Made by a program: the position numbers and the translations under genes. Under the pieces are notes generated by a model, which was not told the origin of the DNA, made no database searches, and worked only from the letters and a program-made list of their open reading frames with translations. A stretch of 64,000 nucleotides of DNA from Flavobacteriales bacterium 34_180_T64 (lineage in GTDB: Bacteria > Bacteroidota > Bacteroidia > Flavobacteriales > Flavobacteriaceae): positions 1 to 64,000 of the forward strand of contig MAAR01000017.1 of the NCBI GenBank assembly GCA_002162765.1, read 5' to 3'. Below are positions 26,813 to 36,767 of the stretch, one piece after another; the first letter of the stretch is position 1, and every line of letters starts with the position of its first letter.

Positions 26813-27292
26813 TTACAATTCGTTAAAAATGGTATGCATCAATCGTTTTTTGTCATTAATACTTTCTTCTAAAGAAATCATTGTTTCTGTTCTATAGATG
26901 CCTTCAATATCATCTAGCATAAAAATAATGTCTTTCGCATGAGACGTGTCTTTAGCTCTTACTTTACAAAATATATTAAATTTCCCAGTAGTAATATGAG
27001 CTACTGTAACATATGGAATTTGATTGATACGTTCTAATACAAACTTTGTTTGTGAAGTATTATTTAAAAACACACCCACATAAGCGATAAATGAATAGCC
27101 TAATTTTTTATAATCTAAAGTTAAAGAAGAACCTTGTATGATTCCAGCTTCTTCCATTTTTTTAACTCTAACATGTACCGTTCCAGCAGAAATCACCAGC
27201 TTTTTTGCAATATCAGTAAAAGGAATTCTTGTATTATCGATTAACATATCTAAAATTTGATGATCAATGTCATCTAATTTGAATTTTGCCAT
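26813..27292 (-). CDS. Lrp/AsnC family transcriptional regulator
   Basis: A 159-aa regulator with an N-terminal winged helix (KLDDIDHQILDMLIDNTRIPFTDIAKKL, then VSxGTVHVRVKKMEEAGII as SAGTVHVRVKKMEEAGI) and a C-terminal RAM ligand-binding domain from about residue 70 with AYVGVFLN and VTTGKFNI-like segments. It should bind amino acids and act as an octamer or dimer on DNA. It has its own promoter at 27318-27351. Proline dehydrogenase and AroB nearby are plausible but unproven targets. Confidence 0.93.
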   Translation of the reverse strand: MAKFKLDDIDHQILDMLIDNTRIPFTDIAKKLVISAGTVHVRVKKMEEAGIIQGSSLTLDYKKLGYSFIAYVGVFLNNTSQTKFVLERINQIPYVTVAHITTGKFNIFCKVRAKDTSHAKDIIFMLDDIEGIYRTETMISLEESINDKKRLMHTIFNEL

Positions 27293-27317
27293 TTTTTGAT
27301 TTTTCTTAAATTAAATA

Positions 27318-27351
27318 CAAAGATAATTCATTTTTACTGAAGATAATACAA
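27318..27351 (-). promoter_or_regulatory. Promoter of the Lrp/AsnC-type gene
   Basis: On the minus strand TTG (27349-27351) is followed after 23 bases by TATCTTTG (27318-27325), matching the Bacteroidota TTG/TAnnTTTG consensus at the long end of the accepted spacing. The ATG lies 25 bases downstream. Confidence 0.65.
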
Positions 27352-27366
27352 CACAACTTACTTTTT

Positions 27367-28497
27367 TTACAATAAAAATGAGAATTTTTCATTGTTTATT
27401 TTAACGTAATCGATTTGATTTCCTAACTTTAAGGAAGTGCCTTTTGCTACAATTACCTCATTTCCTTCAGCATTAACCTCCAAATGCGCATAAAACTCAC
27501 TTAAATCATCAATCTTTTCAACTTTTGGAACAAATTCTATCCTATCATTGTTTAAGCTTTCCTCATATTGAATCGCAATATCACCCACTTCCGTGTTTCT
27601 TATTATAATATCAAAAAATAACTTTTTATTTTGAGGTATTTTCAAGTATGCACTGTGGCCATCTCTTGCTATTTCTGGGACAGAAATATAATTTAATGCC
27701 ACTACCAAAGCATCAAAGATGAATCGTCTTGTTAGCTCTCTCGAATAATCATTAGAAAAATGTCCTGCTTCAACCAAAATAGTTGGCACATTTAATGATT
27801 GAAACGTATCACCAACACAGTTTATGTTAAATGTATCATCGTATATGCCCACGTTATTTGTAATCGTCAATTGCAAATTGGAGTTCATAACTGATATCAC
27901 ATCCATAGCTATTTTTCTGTTCTCCGTTATTGAACATTTAGCATCTTGGGCTGGTGCCAAAAATGATACTATAGCAGAGTTATCAGTGTTTCCAGCACTA
28001 AATATTGTACGTTGACCATGTAGGTTAAAACAAAAATCAGGTTGAAATTCATCAAATAATGATCTTAAAACTTTACTCTCAGGTTGGGACAAGACTTGAG
28101 CATCTCGATTTAAATCGACTCCATTTGCATTCAACCGTGTATAGGCACGTGCGCCATCAGGATTTAACATTGGCACTACCGTTATCGTGCAGGCCCTTGT
28201 TATTGATTTAGACTCTTCTGTCTGTCCATCCAAAAAATTAAAAAGATCAAATAATGCCTTAGTTGTAGTGCTTTCATTACCATGCATCTGAGACCACATC
28301 AATATTTTTATTGGCCCATTACCAATAGTCAGAGCATGAATATCTTCTTCATTAACGGACTTACCAATAGTTTCAACTTCAATTATTTTACGCCATTTGT
28401 TTAGCAATGGTGTAATCATATCCAAATTAATATAACGATTAAAAAGTGTCTTTTCAATACAGGAATTATGTAGCAAATTTAACGTTCCGTTTGGCAT
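27367..28497 (-). CDS. M14-family zinc carboxypeptidase-like protein
   Basis: A 376-aa soluble protein with the M14 metallopeptidase core. MHGNESTTTKALF provides the HxxE zinc ligands, NPDGARAYTRLNANGVDLNRD the substrate-binding Asn-Arg region, CFNLHGQ the third zinc ligand, and ILVEAGH the likely catalytic glutamate. There is no signal peptide, so it probably acts in the cytoplasm on peptides or amide-linked metabolites; it may resemble succinylglutamate desuccinylase/aspartoacylase-type members. It is transcribed divergently from an XRE regulator, across a region with matching palindromes. Confidence 0.88.
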   Translation of the reverse strand: MPNGTLNLLHNSCIEKTLFNRYINLDMITPLLNKWRKIIEVETIGKSVNEEDIHALTIGNGPIKILMWSQMHGNESTTTKALFDLFNFLDGQTEESKSITRACTITVVPMLNPDGARAYTRLNANGVDLNRDAQVLSQPESKVLRSLFDEFQPDFCFNLHGQRTIFSAGNTDNSAIVSFLAPAQDAKCSITENRKIAMDVISVMNSNLQLTITNNVGIYDDTFNINCVGDTFQSLNVPTILVEAGHFSNDYSRELTRRFIFDALVVALNYISVPEIARDGHSAYLKIPQNKKLFFDIIIRNTEVGDIAIQYEESLNNDRIEFVPKVEKIDDLSEFYAHLEVNAEGNEVIVAKGTSLKLGNQIDYVKINNEKFSFLL

Positions 28498-28516
28498 AAA
28501 AATATATTAGTAAGGA

Positions 28517-28543
28517 CAAAGGTAAACATTTGATAATTTACAA
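28517..28543 (-). promoter_or_regulatory. Promoter of the M14 peptidase gene
   Basis: On the minus strand TACCTTTG (28517-28524) is an exact TAnnTTTG -7 box. A TTG (28541-28543) lies 16 bases upstream, one base short of the usual minimum. This TTG falls inside the perfect palindrome at 28537-28550, so a protein bound there would block the promoter. Confidence 0.6.
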
Positions 28544-28550
28544 TTGTAAA
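28537..28550. promoter_or_regulatory. Candidate operator palindrome 1
   Basis: TTTACAATTGTAAA is a perfect 14-bp inverted repeat. It overlaps the -33 element of the M14 peptidase promoter. A 12/14 match (TTTACATTTGTAAC) overlaps the -7 box of the XRE gene at 28761-28774, which suggests one regulator binding at both ends of the intergenic region. Confidence 0.5.
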
Positions 28551-28566
28551 CCCTTACTTAGGTCCC

Positions 28567-28600
28567 AATTGATCTCAATTTGTATACAAATGTATCAATT
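28567..28600. promoter_or_regulatory. Candidate operator with nested palindromes
   Basis: A perfect 14-bp palindrome ATTTGTATACAAAT (28578-28591) is enclosed by outer arms AATTGAT (28567-28573) and ATCAATT (28594-28600), which are also exact inverted repeats of each other. The whole dyad spans 34 bp between two divergent genes and does not end in a T run, so it is more likely a protein-binding site than a terminator. Confidence 0.5.
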
Positions 28601-28739
28601 AAAAGTATCGGCTACTTCGATGTAAACACTAACTGGTATTGAAAAACATTTTAGCAATTTAATTAGCTTTACATCAATAAGTTAAAATAGCTTATTTGAA
28701 GCTATAATTTATTATGTAACACTAATTTTAATTTAAGTT

Positions 28740-28774
28740 TTGCATTGAATTAAAAATATGTTTACATTTGTAAC
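28740..28774 (+). promoter_or_regulatory. Promoter of the XRE regulator with overlapping operator-like half palindrome
   Basis: TTG (28740-28742), 20 bases, TACATTTG (28763-28770) is an exact consensus promoter. The -7 box lies within TTTACATTTGTAAC (28761-28774), which resembles the perfect palindrome at 28537-28550. Transcription would begin near 28777, after the first upstream ATG at 28758, which fixes the gene start at 28803. Confidence 0.65.
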
Positions 28775-28802
28775 GTTATTAAATCACACAGAACTGTTTA
28801 CA

Positions 28803-29171
28803 ATGATAAACAATGAATATTTCATAAAACGCTTGCAAAAAGTCATAGATTTCTATGGTGAAACCGCATCCTCTTTTGCTGAAAAGATAGGTGTACAACG
28901 CTCTAGTATTTCACACATATTATCTGGACGAAATAAACCAAGTTTAGATTTTGTTTTAAAAGTCCTCTCCTCTTTTCCCGAAGTTGAATTGTATTGGTTG
29001 ATGAATGGCAAAGGAGAATTTCCTTCAAATAAAACTGAAATTGATCAAATTGAAAATGAAGAGGTAAATCAGGATCTCAAAATAAGCTCTAATTCAACTA
29101 AGGACAAATCCATAGACCGAATCGTAATTTTCTACAAGGACGGGACTTTTGAGAATTTCGAGAATTCGTAA
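28803..29171 (+). CDS. XRE-family helix-turn-helix regulator
   Basis: A 122-aa protein starting MINNEYFIKRLQKVIDF. Residues about 8-65 form a Cro/C1-type helix-turn-helix, with SSFAEKIGVQRSSISHILSG as the two DNA-reading helices. A polar linker follows, and the C-terminal RIVIFYKDGTFENFE looks like a short conserved tail. An upstream ATG at 28758 would add 15 residues, but it lies inside the predicted promoter, so it is rejected. It is probably a repressor of itself and perhaps of the divergent peptidase. Confidence 0.88.
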   Translation: MINNEYFIKRLQKVIDFYGETASSFAEKIGVQRSSISHILSGRNKPSLDFVLKVLSSFPEVELYWLMNGKGEFPSNKTEIDQIENEEVNQDLKISSNSTKDKSIDRIVIFYKDGTFENFENS

Positions 29172-29233
29172 ATAATTACTTTTAATATTCAAATACGCGA
29201 TTCTAAGCGTTTTAGCATTTAATTCCTTTTTTG

Positions 29234-29263
29234 TTGAAATTTCATACGGTTTGATTAATTTTG
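29234..29263 (+). promoter_or_regulatory. Promoter of the small lipoprotein-terC unit
   Basis: TTG (29234-29236), 19 bases, TAATTTTG (29256-29263) is an exact Bacteroidota consensus promoter. The next ATG, at 29279, is 16 bases beyond the -7 box, so the leader is very short. Confidence 0.7.
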
Positions 29264-29278
29264 CTTAAAATGTAATAC

Positions 29279-29665
29279 ATGAAATTATTTTGGCTTTGCT
29301 TGCTTTTATTTTGCATCACTAGTTGTTACCAATCTGAACGAAACTGTAACGAATTTAGAACTGGAACTTTTGAATTTGACTATACGATTAATGGAGAAGT
29401 AAAAAAGGGAACTTTTGTAAGGACGGAGTCTTTAAACATTGACTATTACGAAAACAAAATCGATACAGCTTCTATAAGATGGATAAATGATTGTGAATTT
29501 ATTCTCAAAAAACTGCATCCAAAAAATAAAGCCGAAGAGAAAGCTATTCATATGAAAATAATGAAGACTATGGAGAATTCATACACCTTTGAGTATCAAT
29601 TAGCGGTTAAGAATCCTAACAAAAAGCCTCGTATTGAAAAAGGATTAGCTAGAAAAATAAAATAA
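29279..29665 (+). CDS. Small lipoprotein of unknown function
   Basis: A 128-aa protein starting MKLFWLCLLLFCITSCYQSE, whose LFCITSC gives a lipobox with Cys16 as the lipidated residue. The mature part has a TGTFEFDYTINGEVKKGTF segment and is lysine-rich, with alternating beta-strand-like stretches. I do not recognise the family with certainty. It has a consensus promoter just upstream and is followed after 1 base by a terC-type gene, so the two are co-transcribed. Confidence 0.8.
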   Translation: MKLFWLCLLLFCITSCYQSERNCNEFRTGTFEFDYTINGEVKKGTFVRTESLNIDYYENKIDTASIRWINDCEFILKKLHPKNKAEEKAIHMKIMKTMENSYTFEYQLAVKNPNKKPRIEKGLARKIK

Positions 29666-29666
29666 T

Positions 29667-30458
29667 ATGTTGGAATTTTTTATGACTAGTGATGCCATCA
29701 TGGCATTATTAACTTTAACATTTTTAGAGATTATTTTAGGAATAGATAATATCGTATTCATATCTATTGCAGCTAATAAACTTCCTGAACACCAAAGAGG
29801 CAAAGCAACCAACATTGGACTACTCCTAGCAATGGTTCAACGAATTTTACTATTATTTTTCGTCTCTTTTTTAATCGGCTTAAAAGAACCTTTTTATCAT
29901 TTTGAAACGAGTTGGTTGAAAATTGCTGTAAGTTGGCAAGCAATTATTTTATTTACTGGAGGTCTGTTCTTAATTTATAAAAGCACTTCAGAAATTAGAG
30001 AAAAAGTTGAGACACCGAAACAAAATGAAAACGATTTGAAAAGTAAAAAGATTACGTCTCTATCTCAAGCTATAACTCAAATTCTAATAATAGATTTTAT
30101 ATTTTCCATTGATTCAATTCTTACTGCAGTTGGAATGACCAACGGTTTGTCCCCAAACCACAACTACAATCTAGTACTTATGATTATTGCAGTTATTATT
30201 TCAATTGCAATAATGATCGCTTTTGCAAATCCGATCCGTAAGTTTATTGATATAAATCCGAGTATTCAAATGCTAGGATTGGCTTTTCTTATATTAATTG
30301 GTTTTATGCTAATTACCGAAGCAGGACATCTTTCTGAAACCCAATTATTTGGAAATTCAGTCGGAGCAATACCTAAAGGCTACTTGTATTTTGCAATAGC
30401 GTTTTCATTATTTGTAGAATTTCTGAATTTTAAAACAGTTAAAATTGGAGGCAAATAA
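29667..30458 (+). CDS. TerC-family integral membrane protein
   Basis: A 263-aa polytopic membrane protein. Two repeats carry the acidic membrane motifs of the family: FLEIILGIDNIVFISI near residue 20 and IDFIFSIDSILTAVGM near residue 150. A charged cytoplasmic loop lies at about 110-135. TerC-type proteins are linked to tellurite resistance and to manganese export or metal insertion at the membrane; here metal homeostasis is the more general reading. It follows the small lipoprotein gene and converges on parC. Confidence 0.92.
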   Translation: MLEFFMTSDAIMALLTLTFLEIILGIDNIVFISIAANKLPEHQRGKATNIGLLLAMVQRILLLFFVSFLIGLKEPFYHFETSWLKIAVSWQAIILFTGGLFLIYKSTSEIREKVETPKQNENDLKSKKITSLSQAITQILIIDFIFSIDSILTAVGMTNGLSPNHNYNLVLMIIAVIISIAIMIAFANPIRKFIDINPSIQMLGLAFLILIGFMLITEAGHLSETQLFGNSVGAIPKGYLYFAIAFSLFVEFLNFKTVKIGGK

Positions 30459-30525
30459 GCTGTCCAGATTATTATGAATTGTGCAATACCGAAACCACTG
30501 ATTTTCTATATTAATAATTAAATAG

Positions 30526-33180
30526 TTAAAATAGTGTAATCTGACCTTCTTCGTCTTTTTCTAAATCTTTAGAGTCTTCGTTTGTACTGACATTATTATT
30601 TTTCTCCTTTTTAATTTCAATGGTTAGGTTTTCCTCGTCGACTACTTCAATTTCCTCTGCAGGAACTTCGTCTGGAGCTTCATAAGGTAATGCGTCTAAC
30701 AAGTTGATTTGATTTACTTTGCCTTTAGTCAATTGATTTCCTAGCGCACTTATTCCCTTAACACTAATAAACTCCTCTAGATTAACAACTTCATTCTCCC
30801 TTCTGTCTTTCCCTCGTTCTTTAGCGAAAACAACTTCTGCCATTGGTTTCCAATCTGTAGAAACTATTTCAAGCTGTGATTTTTCATTTTCAGAAATAAA
30901 TCTTTCAATTTTATTTTCATTTTCAACAATAAATCGTTTGACATAATAACGCTCCTTTTCACCATCAAAATAAATTGCTGAAACTGGCTTTTTAGGCGAC
31001 CACTTTTCAAGTATAATCATATCATCATCAAAGCGCGCAGTGATTTCCGGTAGAATTGTTTTCACATGACCAGATTGTGTAATAATTAGCAACCTATCTT
31101 CTCCTCTGAATTCACCAATTAATTCACCTCTACCATCAACATTTAAGCGCTGTATAGCGTCGTCAAACCAAACTTTACGTGGTTTTAAAGTAGACACGCC
31201 TTTTTCCTTTAACTCAATTTTTTTTATAGAATGTTTAGTTACTAAATTCCCTTTGGAAGCGCGTCCTTTAATTAGAACATCCGCAAAATCCATGTCCCAT
31301 TTTAACTTTTTAATACCTCCAGACTGACGTAAATTAATCGCGATAACTTCAGCTTCACCATTAGGATTAGCAGAAAAATACCATACCGTAGTTCCCTTAT
31401 TAGCTTTAGTTAAATCATATTCTTTGTCGCGGGTAACACTGGTTACCGAAAAGCGCTTAATGTATGATGGTCCTCTACTTCCATCACGATAAACCATATT
31501 ATATATAGTCCGTGTGTCTTTCTTTTTAAAAACAGCAACATGTATAATATCTTTTCCAATAAAGGTTTTTGAATCTACTTTGGTAATCATCATTTTACCT
31601 TCTTTGGTAAACACAATTATATCATCAATATCACTACAATCGCCAACATATTCATCACGTCTTAGCGAGGTTCCGATAAAACCCTCCTCCCTATTTACAT
31701 ACAACTTGGTATTCCGTATGACAACTTTTGTAGCGTCTACATCATCAAAAATTCTAATCTCAGTTTTGCGTTCGCGACCTTCACCATATTCTTTTTTAAG
31801 TCTAGCGAAATAAGCAATCGCGTATTCTATTAAATTATTCAAATGATGTTTTACTTCGGCAATTTGATCTTCTAAAGCATCAATCTTTTGCTGTGCCTTA
31901 TCAATATCGAATTTAGAAATACGCTTAATTCTAATTTCAGTTAAACGCACAATGTCATCTTCAGTAATCGCACGTTTCAGATGCTTTACATGAGGCTGAA
32001 GCCCTTTATCAATAGCTTTTATCACACCTGTCCAAGTCTCTTCTTCTTCGATATCTCGATAGATACGTTTCTCGATGAAAATACGCTCTAAAGATGCAAA
32101 GTGCCATTGCTCTTCAAATTCTCGCAACTTTATTTCTAGTTCACTTTTTAAAAGCTGAACTGTATTGTCTGTTGAACGACGCAACATCTCTGTTACACCT
32201 ACAAAAAACGGCTTGTTATCTTCAATAACACATCCCAAAGGAGATATTGAAGTTTCGCAGTTTGTAAACGCATAAAGCGCGTCAATTGTCTTGTCTGGAG
32301 ATAAGCCAGAAGGAAGATGTACTAATATTTCAACATCAGCGGCCGTATTGTCTTCTATTTTCTTGATTTTAATTTTCCCTTTCTCATTAGCCTTTAGAAT
32401 AGAATCAATTAAAGAGGATGTATTTGAAGCAAAAGGAATTTCTGTAATAACGAGTGTATTCTTATCGAGTTGCGAAATTTTAGCTCTTACGCGTACTTTT
32501 CCTCCTCGCAAGCCATCATTATAATTTGAAAAATCTGCTATTCCAGCGGTGGGAAAATCGGGAAGGATTGAAAAACGTTTTCCTTTTAAATGTTTTATTG
32601 AGGCATCAATGAGTTCAATGAAATTGTGCGGAAGAATCTTAGTCGATAGTCCAACCGCAATACCTTCTCCACCTTGAGCTAACAGTAATGGAAACATGAC
32701 TGGAAGATTTACAGGTTCTTTACGTCGTCCATCATAAGATGATTGCCATTCAGTTATTTTAGGATTATAGACAACATCCAAAGCAAACTTTGATAATCTT
32801 GCTTCTATATATCGCGATGCAGCTGCTCGATCTCCAGTTAAAATATTCCCCCAGTTCCCTTGGGTATCTATAAGCAAGTCTTTTTGACCAATTTGAACCA
32901 TGGCATCAGCAATACTGGCATCTCCATGAGGATGGTATTGCATCGTATGACCAACAATATTTGCCACTTTGCTGTAACGACCATCATCTAAATCTTTCAT
33001 TGAATGCATAATACGCCGTTGTACTGGCTTAAAACCATCTTCAATTGCAGGTACAGCACGTTCCAATATCACATAAGACGCATAATCTAAAAACCAATCT
33101 TTATACATACCAGTAACTCTGGTAATTGTCTCTTGTTGGTCATCTTGATCACCTAATAGATCATTGTTCTCTTCTGACAT
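30526..33180 (-). CDS. parC: DNA topoisomerase IV subunit A
   Basis: An 884-aa type IIA topoisomerase breakage-rejoining subunit. The N-terminal half has YHPHGDASIADAM (quinolone-pocket region) and AAASRYIEARLS with the catalytic tyrosine. A coiled-coil and a degenerate beta-propeller C-terminal domain follow, then an acidic and lysine-rich tail ending DEEGQITLF. Pairing with parE on the same strand argues for topoisomerase IV rather than gyrase. Its ATG shares one base with the stop of the preceding small gene (TAATG), a translational coupling arrangement. Confidence 0.92.
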   Translation of the reverse strand: MSEENNDLLGDQDDQQETITRVTGMYKDWFLDYASYVILERAVPAIEDGFKPVQRRIMHSMKDLDDGRYSKVANIVGHTMQYHPHGDASIADAMVQIGQKDLLIDTQGNWGNILTGDRAAASRYIEARLSKFALDVVYNPKITEWQSSYDGRRKEPVNLPVMFPLLLAQGGEGIAVGLSTKILPHNFIELIDASIKHLKGKRFSILPDFPTAGIADFSNYNDGLRGGKVRVRAKISQLDKNTLVITEIPFASNTSSLIDSILKANEKGKIKIKKIEDNTAADVEILVHLPSGLSPDKTIDALYAFTNCETSISPLGCVIEDNKPFFVGVTEMLRRSTDNTVQLLKSELEIKLREFEEQWHFASLERIFIEKRIYRDIEEEETWTGVIKAIDKGLQPHVKHLKRAITEDDIVRLTEIRIKRISKFDIDKAQQKIDALEDQIAEVKHHLNNLIEYAIAYFARLKKEYGEGRERKTEIRIFDDVDATKVVIRNTKLYVNREEGFIGTSLRRDEYVGDCSDIDDIIVFTKEGKMMITKVDSKTFIGKDIIHVAVFKKKDTRTIYNMVYRDGSRGPSYIKRFSVTSVTRDKEYDLTKANKGTTVWYFSANPNGEAEVIAINLRQSGGIKKLKWDMDFADVLIKGRASKGNLVTKHSIKKIELKEKGVSTLKPRKVWFDDAIQRLNVDGRGELIGEFRGEDRLLIITQSGHVKTILPEITARFDDDMIILEKWSPKKPVSAIYFDGEKERYYVKRFIVENENKIERFISENEKSQLEIVSTDWKPMAEVVFAKERGKDRRENEVVNLEEFISVKGISALGNQLTKGKVNQINLLDALPYEAPDEVPAEEIEVVDEENLTIEIKKEKNNNVSTNEDSKDLEKDEEGQITLF

Positions 33181-33659
33181 TAACTCGCTTTTCTATTGTT
33201 TTTAACCATTTTACTCAATGACTGCTTAATATATTTTCTTTTTTTTCTAGCGACTAAAGTTACATTGAAAGTCTCATGATTTTTATGCCCTTTATGATCC
33301 TTAACATAAATTACTAAACTTTTGAAAATAATGTAATTGTGAAATTTAAATGCGACTAAATTGTCTTTTTCAAACTCAATTTTATGCTCTCTGTAATTAA
33401 ATTGTTCTGACAATAACAGTCCTCTATTGACAATTACAACTTTAACACCATCACTGTCATATTCAAAATATCGTGAAATAAAATGTACTAAAAAAAACAC
33501 GCCTGCAAATGAAAATGCCATAATAAAAAAAGTCAAGGTTGCATTGTCTGTAACATCACTAAATGCACTAAAAACAGTTGCCATTAATATAGCAAAGACT
33601 ATGAGTATAAAATATACAGATATAATTGTGTTTTTAACTTTTGAATTATTAGTTCGCAT
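33180..33659 (-). CDS. Small membrane protein coupled between parE and parC
   Basis: A 159-aa protein with two hydrophobic segments (about residues 10-32 and 44-64), followed by a soluble region with [17 protein letters not shown] and [16 protein letters not shown] that looks like a small PH- or YcxB-like beta domain, and a very basic C-terminus ([20 protein letters not shown]). I do not recognise a named family. The start lies within the last 11 bases of parE and the stop overlaps the parC start, so all three are translated as one unit. Confidence 0.8.
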   Translation of the reverse strand: MRTNNSKVKNTIISVYFILIVFAILMATVFSAFSDVTDNATLTFFIMAFSFAGVFFLVHFISRYFEYDSDGVKVVIVNRGLLLSEQFNYREHKIEFEKDNLVAFKFHNYIIFKSLVIYVKDHKGHKNHETFNVTLVARKKRKYIKQSLSKMVKNNRKAS

Positions 33660-35514
33660 GATTATCCTCTACTATGTCTAGTTCAACTTTTAAATTATTA
33701 ATTATAAATTCTTGACGTGTTGGTGTATTTTTACCCATATAAAAAGACAACAACGCTTCAATAGACATATCTTTATCCAACATTATTGGATCTAATCTAA
33801 TATCATCACCAATAAAATGTTTAAACTCATCAGGTGATATCTCCCCTAATCCTTTGAATCGTGTTATTTCAGGTTTTGGCTTTAACTTATCGATAGCAGT
33901 ACGTCGTTCATCATCTGAATAACAATAGATAGTTTCTTTTTTATTCCGTACTCTAAATAACGGTGTTTGCAGAATATATAAATGACCTTCTTTTATTATT
34001 TCTGGGAAAAACTGTAAAAAGAATGTAATGAGCAATAAACGTATATGCATACCATCAACATCAGCATCAGTTGCGATGACAATATTATTATATCTCAAAT
34101 CTGCCAATGATTCTTCAATACTTAAAGCAGCTTGTAGTAAATTAAATTCTTCATTTTCATAAACAATTTTTTTACTTAAACCATAACAATTTAAAGGCTT
34201 TCCCTTTAGACTAAATACAGCTTGCGTATTTACATCTCTTGATTTCGTAATACTTCCCGATGCGGAATCTCCCTCTGTAATAAATAAGGTCGACTCTAAA
34301 TTTCTTTCGTTTTTTATATCTCCAAAATGAACCCGACAATCTCTCAATTTTTTATTGTGAAGATTTGCTTTTTTAGCTCTGTCTTTAGCTAATTTTCTGA
34401 TGCCTGATAATTCCTTACGTTCGCGTTCTGCTTGCAGAATTTTTCGCTGTATTTTTTCGGAAGTTTCTGGATTCTTATGCAAATAATTATCCAAATACGT
34501 TTTAAGAAAATCATTGATATAGGTTCTAACCGTTGGCAAATCACCTCCCATGTCTGTTGACCCTAACTTCGTTTTAGTCTGACTTTCAAAAACAGGCTCC
34601 ATGACTTTAATCGCAACAGCACAAACTACTGATTTTCTTATGTCTGAAGCTTCATAATTCTTACCATAAAATTCTCTTACCGTTTTCACTAAAGCTTCTC
34701 TAAAAGCCGCTAAATGTGTTCCACCCTGCGTCGTGTTTTGTCCATTAACAAAAGAATGATATTCTTCACTATATTGTGTTTTACTATGTGTTAATGCGAC
34801 TTCAATATCATTCCCCCTTAAGTGAATTATGGGATACAATGTATCAGACTCATTGATATTTTCGGCTAATAAATCTTTTAAGCCATTTTCACTAAAATAT
34901 TTTTCACCATTGAAAACTATAGTAAGACCAGGATTTAAATACACATAATTTTTGAGCATTTTAACTATATACTCAGGTCGGTATTTGTATTTTTTAAATA
35001 TGACTTCATCAGGAATAAAAGACACTTTCGTTCCTTTACGTCTTGTTGTATCATTTAATAAATCTTGATGTGTGAGATTCCCTTGTTCAAATTCAGCAGA
35101 AGCCGATTTGCTATCTCGTGTAGATTCAACTCTAAAAAATGAAGATAATGCGTTTACAGCTTTAGTACCTACTCCATTTAATCCTACTGATTTTTTGAAA
35201 GCCTTTGAATCATATTTTCCCCCAGTATTCATTTTTGAAACAACATCAACAACTTTGCCGAGTGGTATGCCACGGCCATAATCTCTAACTATGACCTTGC
35301 TTCCTTGAATAGAAATATCAATCGTCTTTCCTGCTCCCATGACAAACTCATCAATTGAGTTGTCTAAAACTTCTTTTAATAGAATATAAATGCCATCATC
35401 TGCAGAAGATCCATCACCAAGTTTTCCAATATACATTCCTGGACGCATACGGATATGTTCTTTCCAGTCGAGTGAACGTATATTATCTTCGGTATAGTCG
35501 GATCCTTGAGACAT
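33649..35514 (-). CDS. parE: DNA topoisomerase IV subunit B
   Basis: A 621-aa GHKL ATPase and TOPRIM subunit. [13 protein letters not shown] is the Asn/Asp ATP-site helix, [11 protein letters not shown] the Bergerat GxG region, [13 protein letters not shown] the lid glycine motif. The TOPRIM domain has [12 protein letters not shown] and [16 protein letters not shown], whose acidic residues bind magnesium. It is first in a parE - small membrane protein - parC unit. A 137-base gap separates it from ychF. Confidence 0.94.
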   Translation of the reverse strand: MSQGSDYTEDNIRSLDWKEHIRMRPGMYIGKLGDGSSADDGIYILLKEVLDNSIDEFVMGAGKTIDISIQGSKVIVRDYGRGIPLGKVVDVVSKMNTGGKYDSKAFKKSVGLNGVGTKAVNALSSFFRVESTRDSKSASAEFEQGNLTHQDLLNDTTRRKGTKVSFIPDEVIFKKYKYRPEYIVKMLKNYVYLNPGLTIVFNGEKYFSENGLKDLLAENINESDTLYPIIHLRGNDIEVALTHSKTQYSEEYHSFVNGQNTTQGGTHLAAFREALVKTVREFYGKNYEASDIRKSVVCAVAIKVMEPVFESQTKTKLGSTDMGGDLPTVRTYINDFLKTYLDNYLHKNPETSEKIQRKILQAERERKELSGIRKLAKDRAKKANLHNKKLRDCRVHFGDIKNERNLESTLFITEGDSASGSITKSRDVNTQAVFSLKGKPLNCYGLSKKIVYENEEFNLLQAALSIEESLADLRYNNIVIATDADVDGMHIRLLLITFFLQFFPEIIKEGHLYILQTPLFRVRNKKETIYCYSDDERRTAIDKLKPKPEITRFKGLGEISPDEFKHFIGDDIRLDPIMLDKDMSIEALLSFYMGKNTPTRQEFIINNLKVELDIVEDNHAN

Positions 35515-35651
35515 AAATCAATAAAATTTTTGATAGGATGCTAATATAGTATTTCAATGGAATAAAAGAAACACACAATACACAAAGTAATTAACAATAA
35601 AACACCAATATTGTTGAGAACATTGGAGATTTATTTCAAGAGAAGGCAACT

Positions 35652-36746
35652 TTATACATTAAACAGAAAATGCATCACATCCCCATCTTTAACAATATAA
35701 TTTTTACCTTCAACTCGCATCTTACCTGCTTCTTTTACTTTAGCTTCACTTCCGTGAGATACATAGTCATCATAACCTATCACTTCTGCGCGAATAAATC
35801 CCTTTTCAAAATCAGTGTGAATCACACCTGCAGCTTGAGGAGCAGTTGCTCCTACATCTATAGTCCAAGCTCTTACTTCTTTAACACCAGCCGTAAAGTA
35901 AGTTTGCTGATTGAGTAATTTATATGCTGACCGAATGAGCTTTGAAGAACCAGGTTCATCTAAACCAATGTCTTGTAGAAACATTTGACGTTCTTCATAA
36001 TCGTCTAGCTCATTAATATCTGCTTCTGTACCAACTGCCAAAACTAATACTTCTGCATTCTCATTTTTCACAGCATCTTTAACTAAATCTACATAGCTAT
36101 TTCCCGACACCGCAGCGTTTTCATCGACATTACAAACATAAAGTACGGGTTTGTCTGTTATTAATTGTGAAGGATTTACATATTCTAAATAATCATCCTC
36201 GCTAAACTCTATTGCTCTAACCGAAATTCCTGCTTCTAAATTTTCTTTTAATTTTAATAATACCGACTCTTCTTTTTGAGCTTCTTTATTACCAGTTTTA
36301 GCAGCACGCTTGACTTTATCCAGTTTTTTATCAACGGTTTCTAAATCTTTAAGTTGCAATTCCATATCAATGGTCTCTTTATCTCTTATTGGATTTATAT
36401 TGCCATCAACATGAATGATATTATCGTTGTCGAAACAACGTAAAACATGCAGGATAGCATCTGTTTCACGTATATTTCCTAAGAATTGATTCCCTAGACC
36501 TTCACCTTTACTTGCGCCTTTCACTAAGCCAGCAATATCAACAATTTCAACAGTTGCAGGTAATACGCGTTCAGGATTCACTAGATCCTCTAGCTTCTGT
36601 AGTCTTGTGTCTGGCACGTTAACTACACCAATATTTGGCTCTATCGTACAAAATGGAAAGTTTGCACTTTGCGCTTTAGCATTTGACAAACAATTAAATA
36701 AAGTTGATTTCCCAACGTTCGGTAATCCTACAATTCCAGCTTTCAT
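35652..36746 (-). CDS. ychF: Redox-regulated ATPase/ribosome-associated P-loop protein YchF
   Basis: A 364-aa OBG-family P-loop NTPase of the YchF/OLA1 type. GLPNVGKST at residues 7-15 is the G1 loop, [11 protein letters not shown] the switch region, [21 protein letters not shown] the G3 segment. A coiled-coil lies at about 130-200 and a TGS domain at the C-terminus ending [12 protein letters not shown]. Members prefer ATP over GTP and bind ribosomes. Two TAnnTTTG-like -7 boxes lie upstream. Confidence 0.96.
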   Translation of the reverse strand: MKAGIVGLPNVGKSTLFNCLSNAKAQSANFPFCTIEPNIGVVNVPDTRLQKLEDLVNPERVLPATVEIVDIAGLVKGASKGEGLGNQFLGNIRETDAILHVLRCFDNDNIIHVDGNINPIRDKETIDMELQLKDLETVDKKLDKVKRAAKTGNKEAQKEESVLLKLKENLEAGISVRAIEFSEDDYLEYVNPSQLITDKPVLYVCNVDENAAVSGNSYVDLVKDAVKNENAEVLVLAVGTEADINELDDYEERQMFLQDIGLDEPGSSKLIRSAYKLLNQQTYFTAGVKEVRAWTIDVGATAPQAAGVIHTDFEKGFIRAEVIGYDDYVSHGSEAKVKEAGKMRVEGKNYIVKDGDVMHFLFNV

Positions 36747-36767
36747 TTCTTAATCTTTTTAAGGCAG

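Noticed and set aside
28758-28802. Upstream ATG of the XRE regulator giving 15 more residues
   Set aside because: The segment contains the -7 box and predicted transcription start, so it would not be in the mRNA.
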